Assembly (NCBI RefSeq): GCF_021216675.1
Contig: NZ_CP086120.1
Span: 2,214,501 to 2,278,500, forward strand
Reading direction: 5' to 3'
Length of the DNA: 64,000 nt
From: Streptomyces gobiensis
GTDB taxonomy: Bacteria; Actinomycetota; Actinomycetes; Streptomycetales; Streptomycetaceae
The translations under genes were made by a program, and so were the position numbers. Below are positions 1-7,399 of this stretch, one piece after another. Within the stretch, counting starts at the first letter, position 1, and each line of letters starts with the position of its first letter. The notes below the pieces were generated by a model that saw only the letters and a program-made list of their open reading frames with translations, had not been told where the DNA came from and did no database searches.

Positions 1-788
1 CCCCGGTGGCGGAGCAGGGAGGCTCGGGTTCAGCCGCCGGGGGCCTGGCCGCGCTGCTGCCCGACGGCCGTACCGGCGCGGTGGCGCTCCGTACGCTGCG
101 GTATGCCTGGCGGGACCCCAAGACCAAGGCGGGCTGGGCGACTTCGCTGGGCATTGGGCTGCTGCTGCCGTTCGTTATGGCGGTACAGGGCTCGGGCAGC
201 GTCTATAACGCCTGCTGGGTGGCGGGGCTGCTGGGGCTGCTGATGTACAACCAGTTCGGTCAGGACTCCTCCGCTTTCTGGATGGTCGCCGCGACGATCT
301 CCTCCCGGCGGGACGCCTATGTGGAGCTGCGCGCCCGGGCGTTCGCGCTGGCGCTGATCACGGTGCCGTTCACGGTGCTGGTCGTGGTGATGTCCGCTGC
401 TCTGCTCAGCCAGTGGCGGCAGCTGCCGGATGCGCTGGGCCTGGCTCTGGCCCTGGGCGGCACGCTGATCGGCGGCGGCGCGGTCGCCTCGGCGCTCTTC
501 CCTTACTCCATCCCGCAGGACAGCGGCTATAAGAACGTCGTACCGGGGCAGACCGCGGTGGCCTGGATGAGCCTGATGGGCGGGCTGGTCGCCGGGCTGG
601 TGGTGTGCCTGCCGCTGCTGGCCCTGACGATCTGGCTGCGGGTGAGCGGCAGCGATGGGCTGCTGTGGCTGATGCTGCCGATTGGTGCGGGCTATGGGGT
701 GCTTGCCGCGTTGGTGGGGCTGCGGGTGGCTGCGGCTCGTACGGTGGCTCGCCTGCCGGAGATCCTGACGGCGGTCAGCCGGGGCTAG
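1..788 (+). CDS. C-terminal part of a multi-pass membrane transporter (ABC-type, partial)
   Basis: The reading frame is open at the left edge of the window, so only the C-terminal part (about 260 residues) is visible. It is very hydrophobic, with about six predicted membrane helices, for example around visible residues 45-60, 65-82, 113-135, 145-165, 188-212 and 220-245. Charged segments such as RTLRYAWRDPK separate them. The composition resembles the large ABC-type integral membrane transporters of Streptomyces, which run to about 500 residues and lack an ATP-binding domain. A GTG at 6 could be misread as a start, but it falls just before a low-complexity Gly/Ser linker and is more likely internal. 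Substrate unknown. It ends in front of a long palindromic repeat that probably isolates it from the convergent gene downstream. Confidence 0.6.
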   Translation, partial: PVAEQGGSGSAAGGLAALLPDGRTGAVALRTLRYAWRDPKTKAGWATSLGIGLLLPFVMAVQGSGSVYNACWVAGLLGLLMYNQFGQDSSAFWMVAATISSRRDAYVELRARAFALALITVPFTVLVVVMSAALLSQWRQLPDALGLALALGGTLIGGGAVASALFPYSIPQDSGYKNVVPGQTAVAWMSLMGGLVAGLVVCLPLLALTIWLRVSGSDGLLWLMLPIGAGYGVLAALVGLRVAAARTVARLPEILTAVSRG

Positions 789-800
789 GGCCCCGGGCCC

Positions 801-1245
801 CCGGCGCCGGATGTACCGATGCGGCTCCGCCGCGCGGCGGGGCTCCGCCCGGGCGCGGGGTGCCGTGGATGGGTTTCCCCGTATCCCTCCCCCAGCTACC
901 TCCCCCAGACTCCGTCTGGGAGGTGCCCCCAGGAGGTGCCCCCACCTTCCCGGCTGTGCCGATATGCGGCTCCGCCGCGTGGCGGGGCTTCGCCCGGGTG
1001 CGGGGGCCGGGGGTGGGCTTCCCCAATTCCCGCCCCTTCCCGGAAACCGGGGCTTCGCCCCGGGGCCCCGGGGTTGGTCCGGTGCGGGACGGTGGCCGGT
1101 GTTGTGCCCACCCGTGCCGCCCCTCGGGCGGCCCGAGTGCCCACAACACACGGGGCACGAGTGCCCACAACAGGGGGTGGGGGTCTGGGGGCGTCAGCCC
1201 ACAGTTTCGGGAAGGGGCCGGGTTAGGGGAAACCCACCCGCGGCC
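801..1245 (+). repeat. Long palindromic intergenic repeat, copy 1 (forward)
   Basis: This fills the gap between two convergent genes. It contains two tandem hairpin modules (GCGGCTCCGCCGCG type) followed by GGGGCTTCGCCCCGG. Next comes a GTGTTGTGCCCAC box, a short variable inner hairpin (CCCCTCGGGCGG), the opposing box GTGCCCACAACA, and a closing GGGGGTCTGGGGGCG...GGAAGGGG module. The same ordered modules recur near 5950, 9871, 16945, 43553 and 45178. Every frame crossing it is low-complexity Pro/Arg/Gly, so it is not coding. A transcription-terminating role between convergent genes is an inference. Confidence 0.85.
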
Positions 1246-1250
1246 AGCGG

Positions 1251-2159
1251 TTACGCGGGGAGGGCGGATTGCAGGAAGGGCTCTACGGCTGTGCGCCATT
1301 CGTTCGGCTGGTCGTAGTGGACGAGGTGGCCGGCGTCGGCGACCTCGGCATAGGCGCCGCGGGGCAGCACCCGGACCATCTCCTGGGCCTCCGCCCGGCC
1401 CAGCTCACCGTCGATGCCGCGCAGCACCAGCGTGGGGCACTGGACTTGAGCGAGCTCTTCCCAGTGGGCGTCATACACCCATGTCTCGCGGGCGACCAGC
1501 ATCTGGCGGCGGGAAAAGACGGGGCGCCAGCCGTCGGCGCGCTCGGCCATCACCTCGGCGAAGAACTCGCCACGCGAAGGGCTGGGGCGCTCCAGCACGG
1601 GATCCTCTTCGCCGAACCACTTACGGACATCGGCAAGGGTGGCGAAGGGCACCGGCCAGGAGCGGAACCAGGCCTCCCACTCGCGCTGTGACTGCTCGCC
1701 CAGCGCGGAAGCCCGCATATCGCAGATAACCAGGGCGTGTACGAGGTCGGGGCGCCGGGCGGCGAGCTGCCAGGCGGTAAGGGCGCCCATGGAGTGGCCG
1801 ATAAGGGCGACGGGGCCAAGGCCAAGCTGCTCTATGGCCGCCTCAGCGTCGGCGACATACGCCTCGCGGTTGAAGGGGCCCTCGGTCGGCTTCTCACTGC
1901 GACCGTGGCCACGCTGGTCCAGGCCGACGGCCCGATAGCGCGCGGAGAGCCATCGGGCGGTGCCCGCCCAGTGCGAGGCCCGTCCCATCAGCCCGTGCAG
2001 TAACAGCACGCCGGGCGGCTCCCCGTCATCACGCGCCCGCGCACGCCCCACCTTGAAGTTCCCCCGCCTCCCTTTCGGCGGGTCGGCGAACTCCCAGGCA
2101 GCGAGCCGCACTCCACCCACCCCAGTGACATCGATACGTCGCACCATGCGTCCTGACAC
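1251..2159 (-). CDS. Alpha/beta hydrolase
   Basis: An alpha/beta-fold hydrolase of about 302 residues. Visible motifs are the oxyanion segment LLHGLMG, the nucleophile elbow GHSMGAL with Ser, and a C-terminal DAGHLVHYD carrying the catalytic His. An acidic residue lies upstream around RGIDGELG. The cap region is Trp/Arg-rich. The substrate cannot be told from sequence; the family includes esterases, epoxide hydrolases and C-C hydrolases. Three starts are close together (ATG 2165, GTG 2159, ATG 2147). An AGGAGG lies so close to 2165 that GTG 2159 has the better spacing. It is transcribed alone, with a palindromic repeat behind it and dmdR1 more than 400 bases upstream on the same strand. Confidence 0.85.
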   Translation of the reverse strand: MSGRMVRRIDVTGVGGVRLAAWEFADPPKGRRGNFKVGRARARDDGEPPGVLLLHGLMGRASHWAGTARWLSARYRAVGLDQRGHGRSEKPTEGPFNREAYVADAEAAIEQLGLGPVALIGHSMGALTAWQLAARRPDLVHALVICDMRASALGEQSQREWEAWFRSWPVPFATLADVRKWFGEEDPVLERPSPSRGEFFAEVMAERADGWRPVFSRRQMLVARETWVYDAHWEELAQVQCPTLVLRGIDGELGRAEAQEMVRVLPRGAYAEVADAGHLVHYDQPNEWRTAVEPFLQSALPA

Positions 2160-2165
2160 CCCCAT

Positions 2166-2594
2166 CCCTCCTGTCCGCTGACCGTTGCCACGCTATCGAA
2201 TCCCTATTCGAACGCACCTTTCGGTGGCGTAACACCCCTCGTTCGAGTGACACCACCCAAGGGTTGACCGCTGCCCCTGGGGGGAGACATTTCGCGGGAG
2301 GCGGGCGCCTCGCAGACTGGGGAGTTGCGCAGCGCCTGCGGGAAGCGACCCTGAGAGCTCGGGGCTCTGGGTCGCACCTGGAGGGGGACGTAGAGAGGCG
2401 AGGCCCCGGCTGCTTACAGCACCGGGGCCCTCGCTGAACAACCGGCCCATAGACGGCTCCCCTTCCGCCCCGCATATGCGACAGCGACAGCGTGACACGG
2501 CTCGTCCGCCATCGCGCCCTTTCCGGTCAACTCCGGTACGGGAGTAAGCCCCTCGGACGGGTGAGTCCCCAATCCGCTGCGGGTTGACCTCAGC
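2166..2594. other. 430-base gap with strong hairpins; possible small RNA or terminators
   Basis: No convincing gene is present. There are two stable hairpins. One is at 2345-2375 (GCGACCC pairing with GGGTCGC around an inner GAG/CTC stem). The other is at 2397-2432 (GGCCCCGG pairing with CCGGGGCC, extended outward by GCGA/CTCGC with a bulge). A TTGACC hexamer sits at about 2254 on the + strand, but no good -10 follows at standard spacing. The hairpins could end dmdR1 transcription, which runs leftwards, or could fold as part of a structured RNA. I do not recognise a known RNA class. Confidence 0.35.
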
Positions 2595-3290
2595 TCAGCG
2601 CTTCGCGACGAAGACATGTGTGGCGATATCGGCCTCCAGCTCCGCCGCCTCACCGCCACTGCCCACCTGCACGCCCCCGGCCGTCCCGGCGGTCACCGTC
2701 ACCACCGAGCCGGGCTGCACACCGGCCCGGCGCAGTGTGTACATCAGCTGGGCGTCCGTCTGGATCGGCTCCCCGATCCGGCGCACCACCACCGTCTTAC
2801 CGTCCGTGCCGGGTGCGAGATCCATCAGGCTCACCATGGCTTCGTCCAGGAACGGATCGGCCTCGCCCTTCTCCCCCAGCTCCTCCAGCCCGGGGATCGG
2901 ATTGCCGTACGGCGACTCGGTGGGATGGCGCAGCAGCTCCAGCACGCGACGCTCGACAGCCTCGCTCATCACATGCTCCCAGCGGCACGCCTCCGCGTGC
3001 ACCTGCTCCCACTCCAGGCCGATGACATCGACGAGCAGACACTCCGCGAGCCGGTGCTTACGCATCACCCGGGTGGCCAGCTTCCGCCCTTCACCGGTCA
3101 GCTCCAGATGCCGGTCCCCGGCCACCTGGACCAGCCCGTCACGCTCCATACGCGCGACCGTCTGGCTCACCGTCGGCCCGCTCTGATCAAGCCGCTCGGC
3201 GATACGGGCACGCATGGGGACGACGCCTTCCTCCTCCAGCTCCAGAATGGTGCGGAGATACATCTCCGTGGTGTCGATGAGTCCGGACAT
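2595..3290 (-). CDS. dmdR1: DtxR/IdeR-family iron-dependent repressor (DmdR1-like)
   Basis: A 231-residue iron-responsive transcriptional repressor. It has an N-terminal winged helix-turn-helix (about 1-70, recognition helix around QSGPTVSQTVARM), a metal-binding and dimerisation domain (70-140), and a C-terminal SH3-like domain (about 150-226). All ligands of the two DtxR metal sites are present at the same numbering: M10, H79, E83, H98, C102, E105 and H106. Fe(II)-loaded members bind 'iron boxes' upstream of siderophore and uptake genes. Length and sequence match Streptomyces DmdR1 closely. The ATG at 3290 faces the divergent sugar-phosphate gene. A long antiparallel open frame covers the gene (see findings). 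Confidence 0.95.
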   Translation of the reverse strand: MSGLIDTTEMYLRTILELEEEGVVPMRARIAERLDQSGPTVSQTVARMERDGLVQVAGDRHLELTGEGRKLATRVMRKHRLAECLLVDVIGLEWEQVHAEACRWEHVMSEAVERRVLELLRHPTESPYGNPIPGLEELGEKGEADPFLDEAMVSLMDLAPGTDGKTVVVRRIGEPIQTDAQLMYTLRRAGVQPGSVVTVTAGTAGGVQVGSGGEAAELEADIATHVFVAKR

Positions 3291-3377
3291 GCGTGCCCCT
3301 AGTCAGCTCGTGCGGTGGCCCTGACTCAATTCTGACGTATCGCGCCGACAACCGTCCCCCGCCGGGCGGTACGGCTA

Positions 3378-3406
3378 TTGACATACTTCTGGTCCAGACC
3401 TCTACC
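3378..3406 (+). promoter_or_regulatory. Promoter with overlapping DasR-type operator (dre)
   Basis: A perfect TTGACA -35 (3378-3383) is followed 17 bases later by a weak TCTACC -10 (3401-3406). Between and over them lies TCTGGTCCAGACCTCT (3388-3403), which matches 13 of 16 positions of the Streptomyces DasR consensus ACTGGTCTAGACCACT. DasR is the GntR-family repressor of N-acetylglucosamine metabolism. Repression by blocking RNA polymerase is the natural inference. Transcription would begin at about 3413, leaving almost no leader. Confidence 0.7.
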
Positions 3407-3415
3407 GTGAGCCGG

Positions 3416-4171
3416 ATGAGCGAGAACAAGCTTGCTGAGCAGTTCCTGAATGGCGCGATCAGCCTGCTGGAACGGGTCCGGGACGAGGAATCCCAGAACA
3501 TCGCCGCGGCCGGGTCCCTCCTCGCCGATACGGTCGCCGACGGCGGCCGCCTCTTCGCCTTCGGCGCGGGCCACTCCTCGCTGCCCGCACAGGATGTGGT
3601 CTACCGGGCGGGCGGGCTCGCGGTGATGAACCTCCTGGCCGTTCCCGGGGCCCTCGGGGTCGATGTCATGCCCGCCACACTGGGCAGCGCGCTGGAACGC
3701 GTCGACGGGCTCGCGGCCGCCGTGCTGGACACCAGCCCGGCGCGGGCCGGCGACACACTCGTGATCATCTCGCTCTCCGGGCGCAACGCGCTGCCCGTGG
3801 AGATGGCGGTGAACGCCCGGGCGCTGGGGCTGAAGGTCATCGGCGTGACGTCGGTGGCGTATGCGACGCAGACGAAGTCCCGGTATGTCTCCGGAACATT
3901 CCTGAAGGACCACTGCGATCTGGTCCTCGACAACAAGATCCCGGTTGGCGACACCACACTGACGGCGCCGGGCATACCGGCGCCGTTCGCGCCCGCGTCG
4001 ACCGTGGTCACCAGCGCGCTGATGCAGTCCGTCATGGCCACCGCCGCGGGTGAGCTGGCGGCGCGCGGCATCGCGCCCCCCCTGCTGCGGTCCGGCAACG
4101 TCGACGGCGGGCATGAGTGGAACGACCAGGTCATGACCGAGTACGCGGACCGTATCTTCTACCGGCGTTAG
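3416..4171 (+). CDS. nagS: SIS-domain sugar-phosphate protein (NagS-like)
   Basis: A 251-residue single SIS (sugar isomerase) domain protein. Sugar-phosphate binding elements are visible: FGAGHSS near residue 49 and the phosphate loop IISLSGRNALP near 122. ANSALM-type helices follow, and the C-terminal DGGHEWN carries an acid/His pair. It closely resembles S. coelicolor SCO4393. From memory that protein was reported as NagS, acting on N-acetylglucosamine 6-phosphate and affecting aminosugar toxicity; I treat the name as probable. The DasR site overlapping its promoter fits an aminosugar role. ATG 3416 has no Shine-Dalgarno and lies about 10 bases after the -10, so the mRNA is probably leaderless. 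An in-frame GTG at 3407 is an alternative. Confidence 0.8.
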   Translation: MSENKLAEQFLNGAISLLERVRDEESQNIAAAGSLLADTVADGGRLFAFGAGHSSLPAQDVVYRAGGLAVMNLLAVPGALGVDVMPATLGSALERVDGLAAAVLDTSPARAGDTLVIISLSGRNALPVEMAVNARALGLKVIGVTSVAYATQTKSRYVSGTFLKDHCDLVLDNKIPVGDTTLTAPGIPAPFAPASTVVTSALMQSVMATAAGELAARGIAPPLLRSGNVDGGHEWNDQVMTEYADRIFYRR

Positions 4172-4187
4172 AGGGCGTTAGAGGGCG

Positions 4188-5573
4188 TCAGAGGACTGCC
4201 GCCAGGTCCACGGACGAGGCGACGCGGACCGCTATGTCCTCGGCGTACGTCACATCAGCGCGGTCGAAGGAGCGGCGGCTCGGGCCACGGAGGAAGGTGA
4301 CGACGCCGAGGGTGCGGCCCCGGCTGCGCAGGGCGGTGCAGAGCCCATGCACGGTGCCGTCCGGCCAGCTACGGGCCGCCGCCCAGCCGGGGATCTCCGC
4401 GCCGCCCGCGCTGGACCGTATGGAGCTGCCCCGTTCATACGCCTGAAGCGCCGGGTGGGAGTCCATGTAGCGCACCGGGATGCCGCTGTCCGCCGCCGGG
4501 GGGCAGGGCCCCGGCGCCCCTGCCGGGGTCTGGGCGGCCCGTACGAGCCGTGGCCCGGCCGCGAGGTCCAGCAGCGCGTGGTCGGCGAACCCGGCGAGCG
4601 CGAAGTCCAGGTGAACGGTCGCCGCCTCCATCGGGTTCTCGCACTCCGCCGCCGCCCGGGCCGCCCGGTGCAGCTGGCTGTCCCGGAACCGCAGCCGGGC
4701 CGCCTCCTGCTCCGCCAGCTTGGTATCGGTGATGTCCTGGAAGAGCCAGGCCACTCCCAGCGGCACCGGCTCCTCGGCGAGCGGTGAGGCCAGCCGGAGA
4801 AAGCCGCTGTGCCAGCAGCGGCGGCGCTTGGGCTCGTCAGCGCCGATCCCCTCAGTCGGCTCAGTCCGCAGCGTCACCCACAGATCCGCCGGAGCGGGCG
4901 GCGTGCCCCGCGCGAGGACATGCTGGAGCGCGCCCTCCAGCTCCTCCGAGCCCTGGCTCAGCAGATCGCCCAGTGGCCGCCCCAGCATCGCCGACCGGCC
5001 CACCCGCATCGCCCGTGCGGAGTGGGCGTTGGCGACGGCCGGGCGCAGATCGGCGTCGACGAGGACCACGCCCCAGGACGCGTCCTCGAACAGCGCCTCG
5101 CTCAGCGCGATCGACCGCTCCAGATCGATCTGCGCGTGCACCTCGCTGAACGCGCAGTACAGGCCGGTCGGCCGGCCGTCCGCCCCCCGGACCCCGGAGG
5201 ACTGGGTACGGACGAGCACCCGCCCGCCGTCCTTCGTCAGCAGCGCGAACTCATGCACCTGCCGGCCCGGCGCCTCCATCGCGGCCAGCAGCCGCGACTC
5301 CACCTCATCTGCGTCCGCGCTGCGCACCGCCCAGCCGGCCAGACCCCGCTTGCCGACGGCCTCCTCAGGGGTCCAGCCCAGCAACCGCTCGGCTTCCCGG
5401 TTCCAGTGGGTGACGACCCCGTCGGCGTCGAAGGCGCAGAGCGCCGCGTCCATGCCGTCGAGCAGAGCGGCGAGCAACAGCTCACCACCGGCGCCGCTTG
5501 GCCCTCCGGGGCCGCTCGGCCCTCCGGCGCCGCCCGCTGCGGGCGTGGAGTGAGTATCGGGTTGAGCAGGCAT
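4188..5573 (-). CDS. PAS/GAF-domain signalling protein
   Basis: A protein of about 461 residues with two PAS domains and a GAF-like C-terminus. The first PAS is near residues 35-150 (DGMDAALCAFDADGVVTHWN, then the PAC-like segment RVLVRTQSSGVRGADG). The second is near 150-290 (ALFEDASWGVVLVDADLRP, ending VAWLFQDITD). The GAF-like part covers about 310-455. No kinase, GGDEF or phosphatase domain follows, so it is a stand-alone sensor or partner, possibly related to PAS-GAF-PP2C proteins without the phosphatase. An ATG further upstream (5612) is possible, but the frame there looks non-coding; ATG 5573 (MPAQPDT) is preferred. It converges on the SIS gene with only 16 bases between stops. Confidence 0.75.
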   Translation of the reverse strand: MPAQPDTHSTPAAGGAGGPSGPGGPSGAGGELLLAALLDGMDAALCAFDADGVVTHWNREAERLLGWTPEEAVGKRGLAGWAVRSADADEVESRLLAAMEAPGRQVHEFALLTKDGGRVLVRTQSSGVRGADGRPTGLYCAFSEVHAQIDLERSIALSEALFEDASWGVVLVDADLRPAVANAHSARAMRVGRSAMLGRPLGDLLSQGSEELEGALQHVLARGTPPAPADLWVTLRTEPTEGIGADEPKRRRCWHSGFLRLASPLAEEPVPLGVAWLFQDITDTKLAEQEAARLRFRDSQLHRAARAAAECENPMEAATVHLDFALAGFADHALLDLAAGPRLVRAAQTPAGAPGPCPPAADSGIPVRYMDSHPALQAYERGSSIRSSAGGAEIPGWAAARSWPDGTVHGLCTALRSRGRTLGVVTFLRGPSRRSFDRADVTYAEDIAVRVASSVDLAAVL

Positions 5574-5748
5574 CTTGCACCCCCGGCTGGACGCTGCCGC
5601 ACACTGCCGCACGCACGATCATTCAACTCGAACGTGACCCGGCACACAGCGTATTCCGGGAAATCGTTGCGGCCCTGAAATTCGGTTGTGCGGGGTCCGC
5701 GGGCGGTATTAGCGTGCGGGGCACACGAGAAGGGAGGTGGTTCGGCAG

Positions 5749-5787
5749 ATGTACAGCAACCGGACGCGTGAGGTGGCTGCGGCCTAG
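5749..5787 (+). CDS. Putative 12-codon small ORF
   Basis: ATG followed by eleven codons and TAG encodes MYSNRTREVAAA. A strong GGGAGG ribosome site is at 5732-5737 and a TATTAG -10-like hexamer at about 5707. The promoter-like box, ribosome site and ATG stand in proper order in an otherwise gene-free 800-base gap, which makes translation plausible. No function is recognised. It could be a leader peptide, but no gene follows on the same strand before 7400. Confidence 0.3.
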   Translation: MYSNRTREVAAA

Positions 5788-5949
5788 AGGCCAGCCGTCG
5801 CGTTTCAGCGCGCGTAGCCGGCTTCGCCGGCCAATCCCAAGCAGTCACCCGACCCGCGGTGTCGCCGGTACGTCCGACCGGCCCCTTCGCGCCCCTGGCG
5901 CGCAGGGCACGACCCCGCGGGTCGTTCCTTTTTGACGGCGCCCGCCGAA

Positions 5950-6365
5950 GTGCGGCTCCGCCGCGCGGCGGGGCTCCGCTCCGGGGGCCGGGGTGCCCGT
6001 GGCGGGGTTCCCCGATGCCCGCCCCTTCCCGGCTGTACCCGATGTGCGGCTCCGCCGCGTGGCGGGGCTCCGCCCGGCTGCGGGGGTGCCGGGGTGGGTG
6101 TTCCCCGTATCCCGCCCCTTCCCGGAAACCGGGGCTTCGCCCCGGGCCCCGGGGTTGGGCGGGTGCGGGACGGTGGCCGGTGTTGTGCCCACCCTCCCCC
6201 ATAGCCTTAAGGGCATGGGGGGACCCCCATCGCCCCTCGGGCGGACCGAGTGCCCACAACAGGGGGTGGGGGTCTGGGGGCGGCAGCACCCCACGCGGCG
6301 GAGCCGCAAATCGGTACAGCCGGGAAGGGGCCGGGTTAGGGGAATCCCTCCGCCGGCAACGGCGA
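5950..6365 (+). repeat. Long palindromic intergenic repeat, copy 2 (forward)
   Basis: It has the same module order as the copy at 801: two GCGGCTCCGCCGCG-type hairpins, GGGGCTTCGCCCCGG, a GTTGTGCCCACC box, a variable inner part, AGTGCCCACAACA, and a closing GGGGGTCTGGGGGCG module with an extra GCGGAGCCGCA. Its inner part (CCCCCATAGCCTTAAGGGCATGGGGG) is shared with the copy at 45178 and differs from the others. It separates the PAS gene promoter from the 3' end of pdxH. Confidence 0.85.
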
Positions 6366-6392
6366 GGCGACCGCCCCGCCCAGAGGGGGCTT

Positions 6393-7091
6393 TTACGGGC
6401 AAAGGCGGTCGATTGCCCATTCTTCGTCCGTGCGGCGGTACCGCAGCCGGTCGTGCAGCCGGTTCTCCCGCCCCTGCCAGAATTCGACCGTTTCGGGAGT
6501 GACCCGGTAACCGCCCCACTGAGGTGGTGCCGGAACGTCCTCGCCCTCCGGGTAGCGGGCGGCCAGCGACGCGTACATACGGTCCAGGTCTTCCCGGGAC
6601 GCCAGTTGGGAGGACTGCTCGCTCGCCCATGCGCCCAGCTGTGAACCGTGTGGGCGGGTACGGAAATACGCGGCGGTCTCGGCACGGCCGATCTTCTCCG
6701 CCCGGCCCGAGACGATCACCTGCCGGGCGATGCCGTGCCAGGGGAAGAGCAGCGAGACATAGGGATTGACCGTGATCTCCTGCCCCTTGCGGGAGCCGTA
6801 GTTGGTGAAGAAAACAAAGCCGTGTGCGTCGTACTGCTTCAACAGGACCGTACGGGAGCTGGGGCGGCCCTCCGCGTCCACCGTGGAGAGGACCATCGCG
6901 TTCGGTTCATGCAGCCCGGCCGCCTCGGCCTGTTCGAACCACCGGGTGAATTGCAGAATCGGATCCTCGGCGAGGTCCTTTTCCGAAAGGCCCTCCTCCC
7001 GGTACTGCGCACGCATCGCGGCGGGATCCAGGGCACGGCGGGCAAGGTCGGCTCGGGCAGCGGCTTCGATGGCGTCGTCAGCGTGAGGCAC
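6393..7091 (-). CDS. pdxH: Pyridoxamine 5'-phosphate oxidase
   Basis: A 232-residue FMN-dependent oxidase that converts pyridoxine or pyridoxamine 5'-phosphate to pyridoxal 5'-phosphate, the last step of vitamin B6 salvage. Family hallmarks are visible: [19 protein letters not shown] for FMN binding, the SRKGQEI turn, [32 protein letters not shown] for the substrate phosphate, and the C-terminal [13 protein letters not shown] signature. The length is normal for PdxH when the GTG at 7091 ([11 protein letters not shown]) is used. A start at 7178 would add an uncharacteristic basic tail. It is divergent from citrate synthase across a 308-base intergenic region. Confidence 0.93.
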   Translation of the reverse strand: MPHADDAIEAAARADLARRALDPAAMRAQYREEGLSEKDLAEDPILQFTRWFEQAEAAGLHEPNAMVLSTVDAEGRPSSRTVLLKQYDAHGFVFFTNYGSRKGQEITVNPYVSLLFPWHGIARQVIVSGRAEKIGRAETAAYFRTRPHGSQLGAWASEQSSQLASREDLDRMYASLAARYPEGEDVPAPPQWGGYRVTPETVEFWQGRENRLHDRLRYRRTDEEWAIDRLCP

Positions 7092-7399
7092 GCGCCTTAT
7101 CTTGCAGCATTCCCCCGTCTGGCGGAGGCTGAGTCTGCCCGGTCTTCGCTGCCCGTACACCTGCGGCACGGAAATCACGGAGTGTGCCGCTTCTCACGCT
7201 TCCGCGCATGTGGCGAACCCGCCAAAATCGATACCCGGGAAGCTGTGTCCTCTGCACAGCAAAGGCTATGGTGTTCGACCGCCCAGGCTGGGTGACCGCC
7301 CACCATGCAGGGCATGACCCGGATTACCGGCAATGGACCGCCAGCTCCGCTATCAACGGCGGCGGAACCGTTCCGACACCATCACAAGGGAGCCGCCTG
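7092..7399. promoter_or_regulatory. Divergent promoter region pdxH / citrate synthase
   Basis: About 300 bases with no supported gene. A TATGGT hexamer at about 7268-7273 could serve as -10 for the rightward citrate synthase gene. An AAGGGA ribosome site at 7386-7391 sets the citrate synthase start at 7400. No riboswitch or clear operator was recognised. Confidence 0.35.

Noticed and set aside
30..1729. Several long open frames on both strands through 30-1151, 605-1729, 775-1299 and similar
   Set aside because: They run through the palindromic repeat or mirror the real membrane and hydrolase genes, and encode Pro/Arg/Gly-rich sequence without any domain. GC bias explains them.
2166..2594. 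Known structured RNAs (6S, RNase P, tmRNA, SRP RNA, ydaO or cobalamin riboswitch)
   Set aside because: None of their conserved sequence elements was recognised in this gap.
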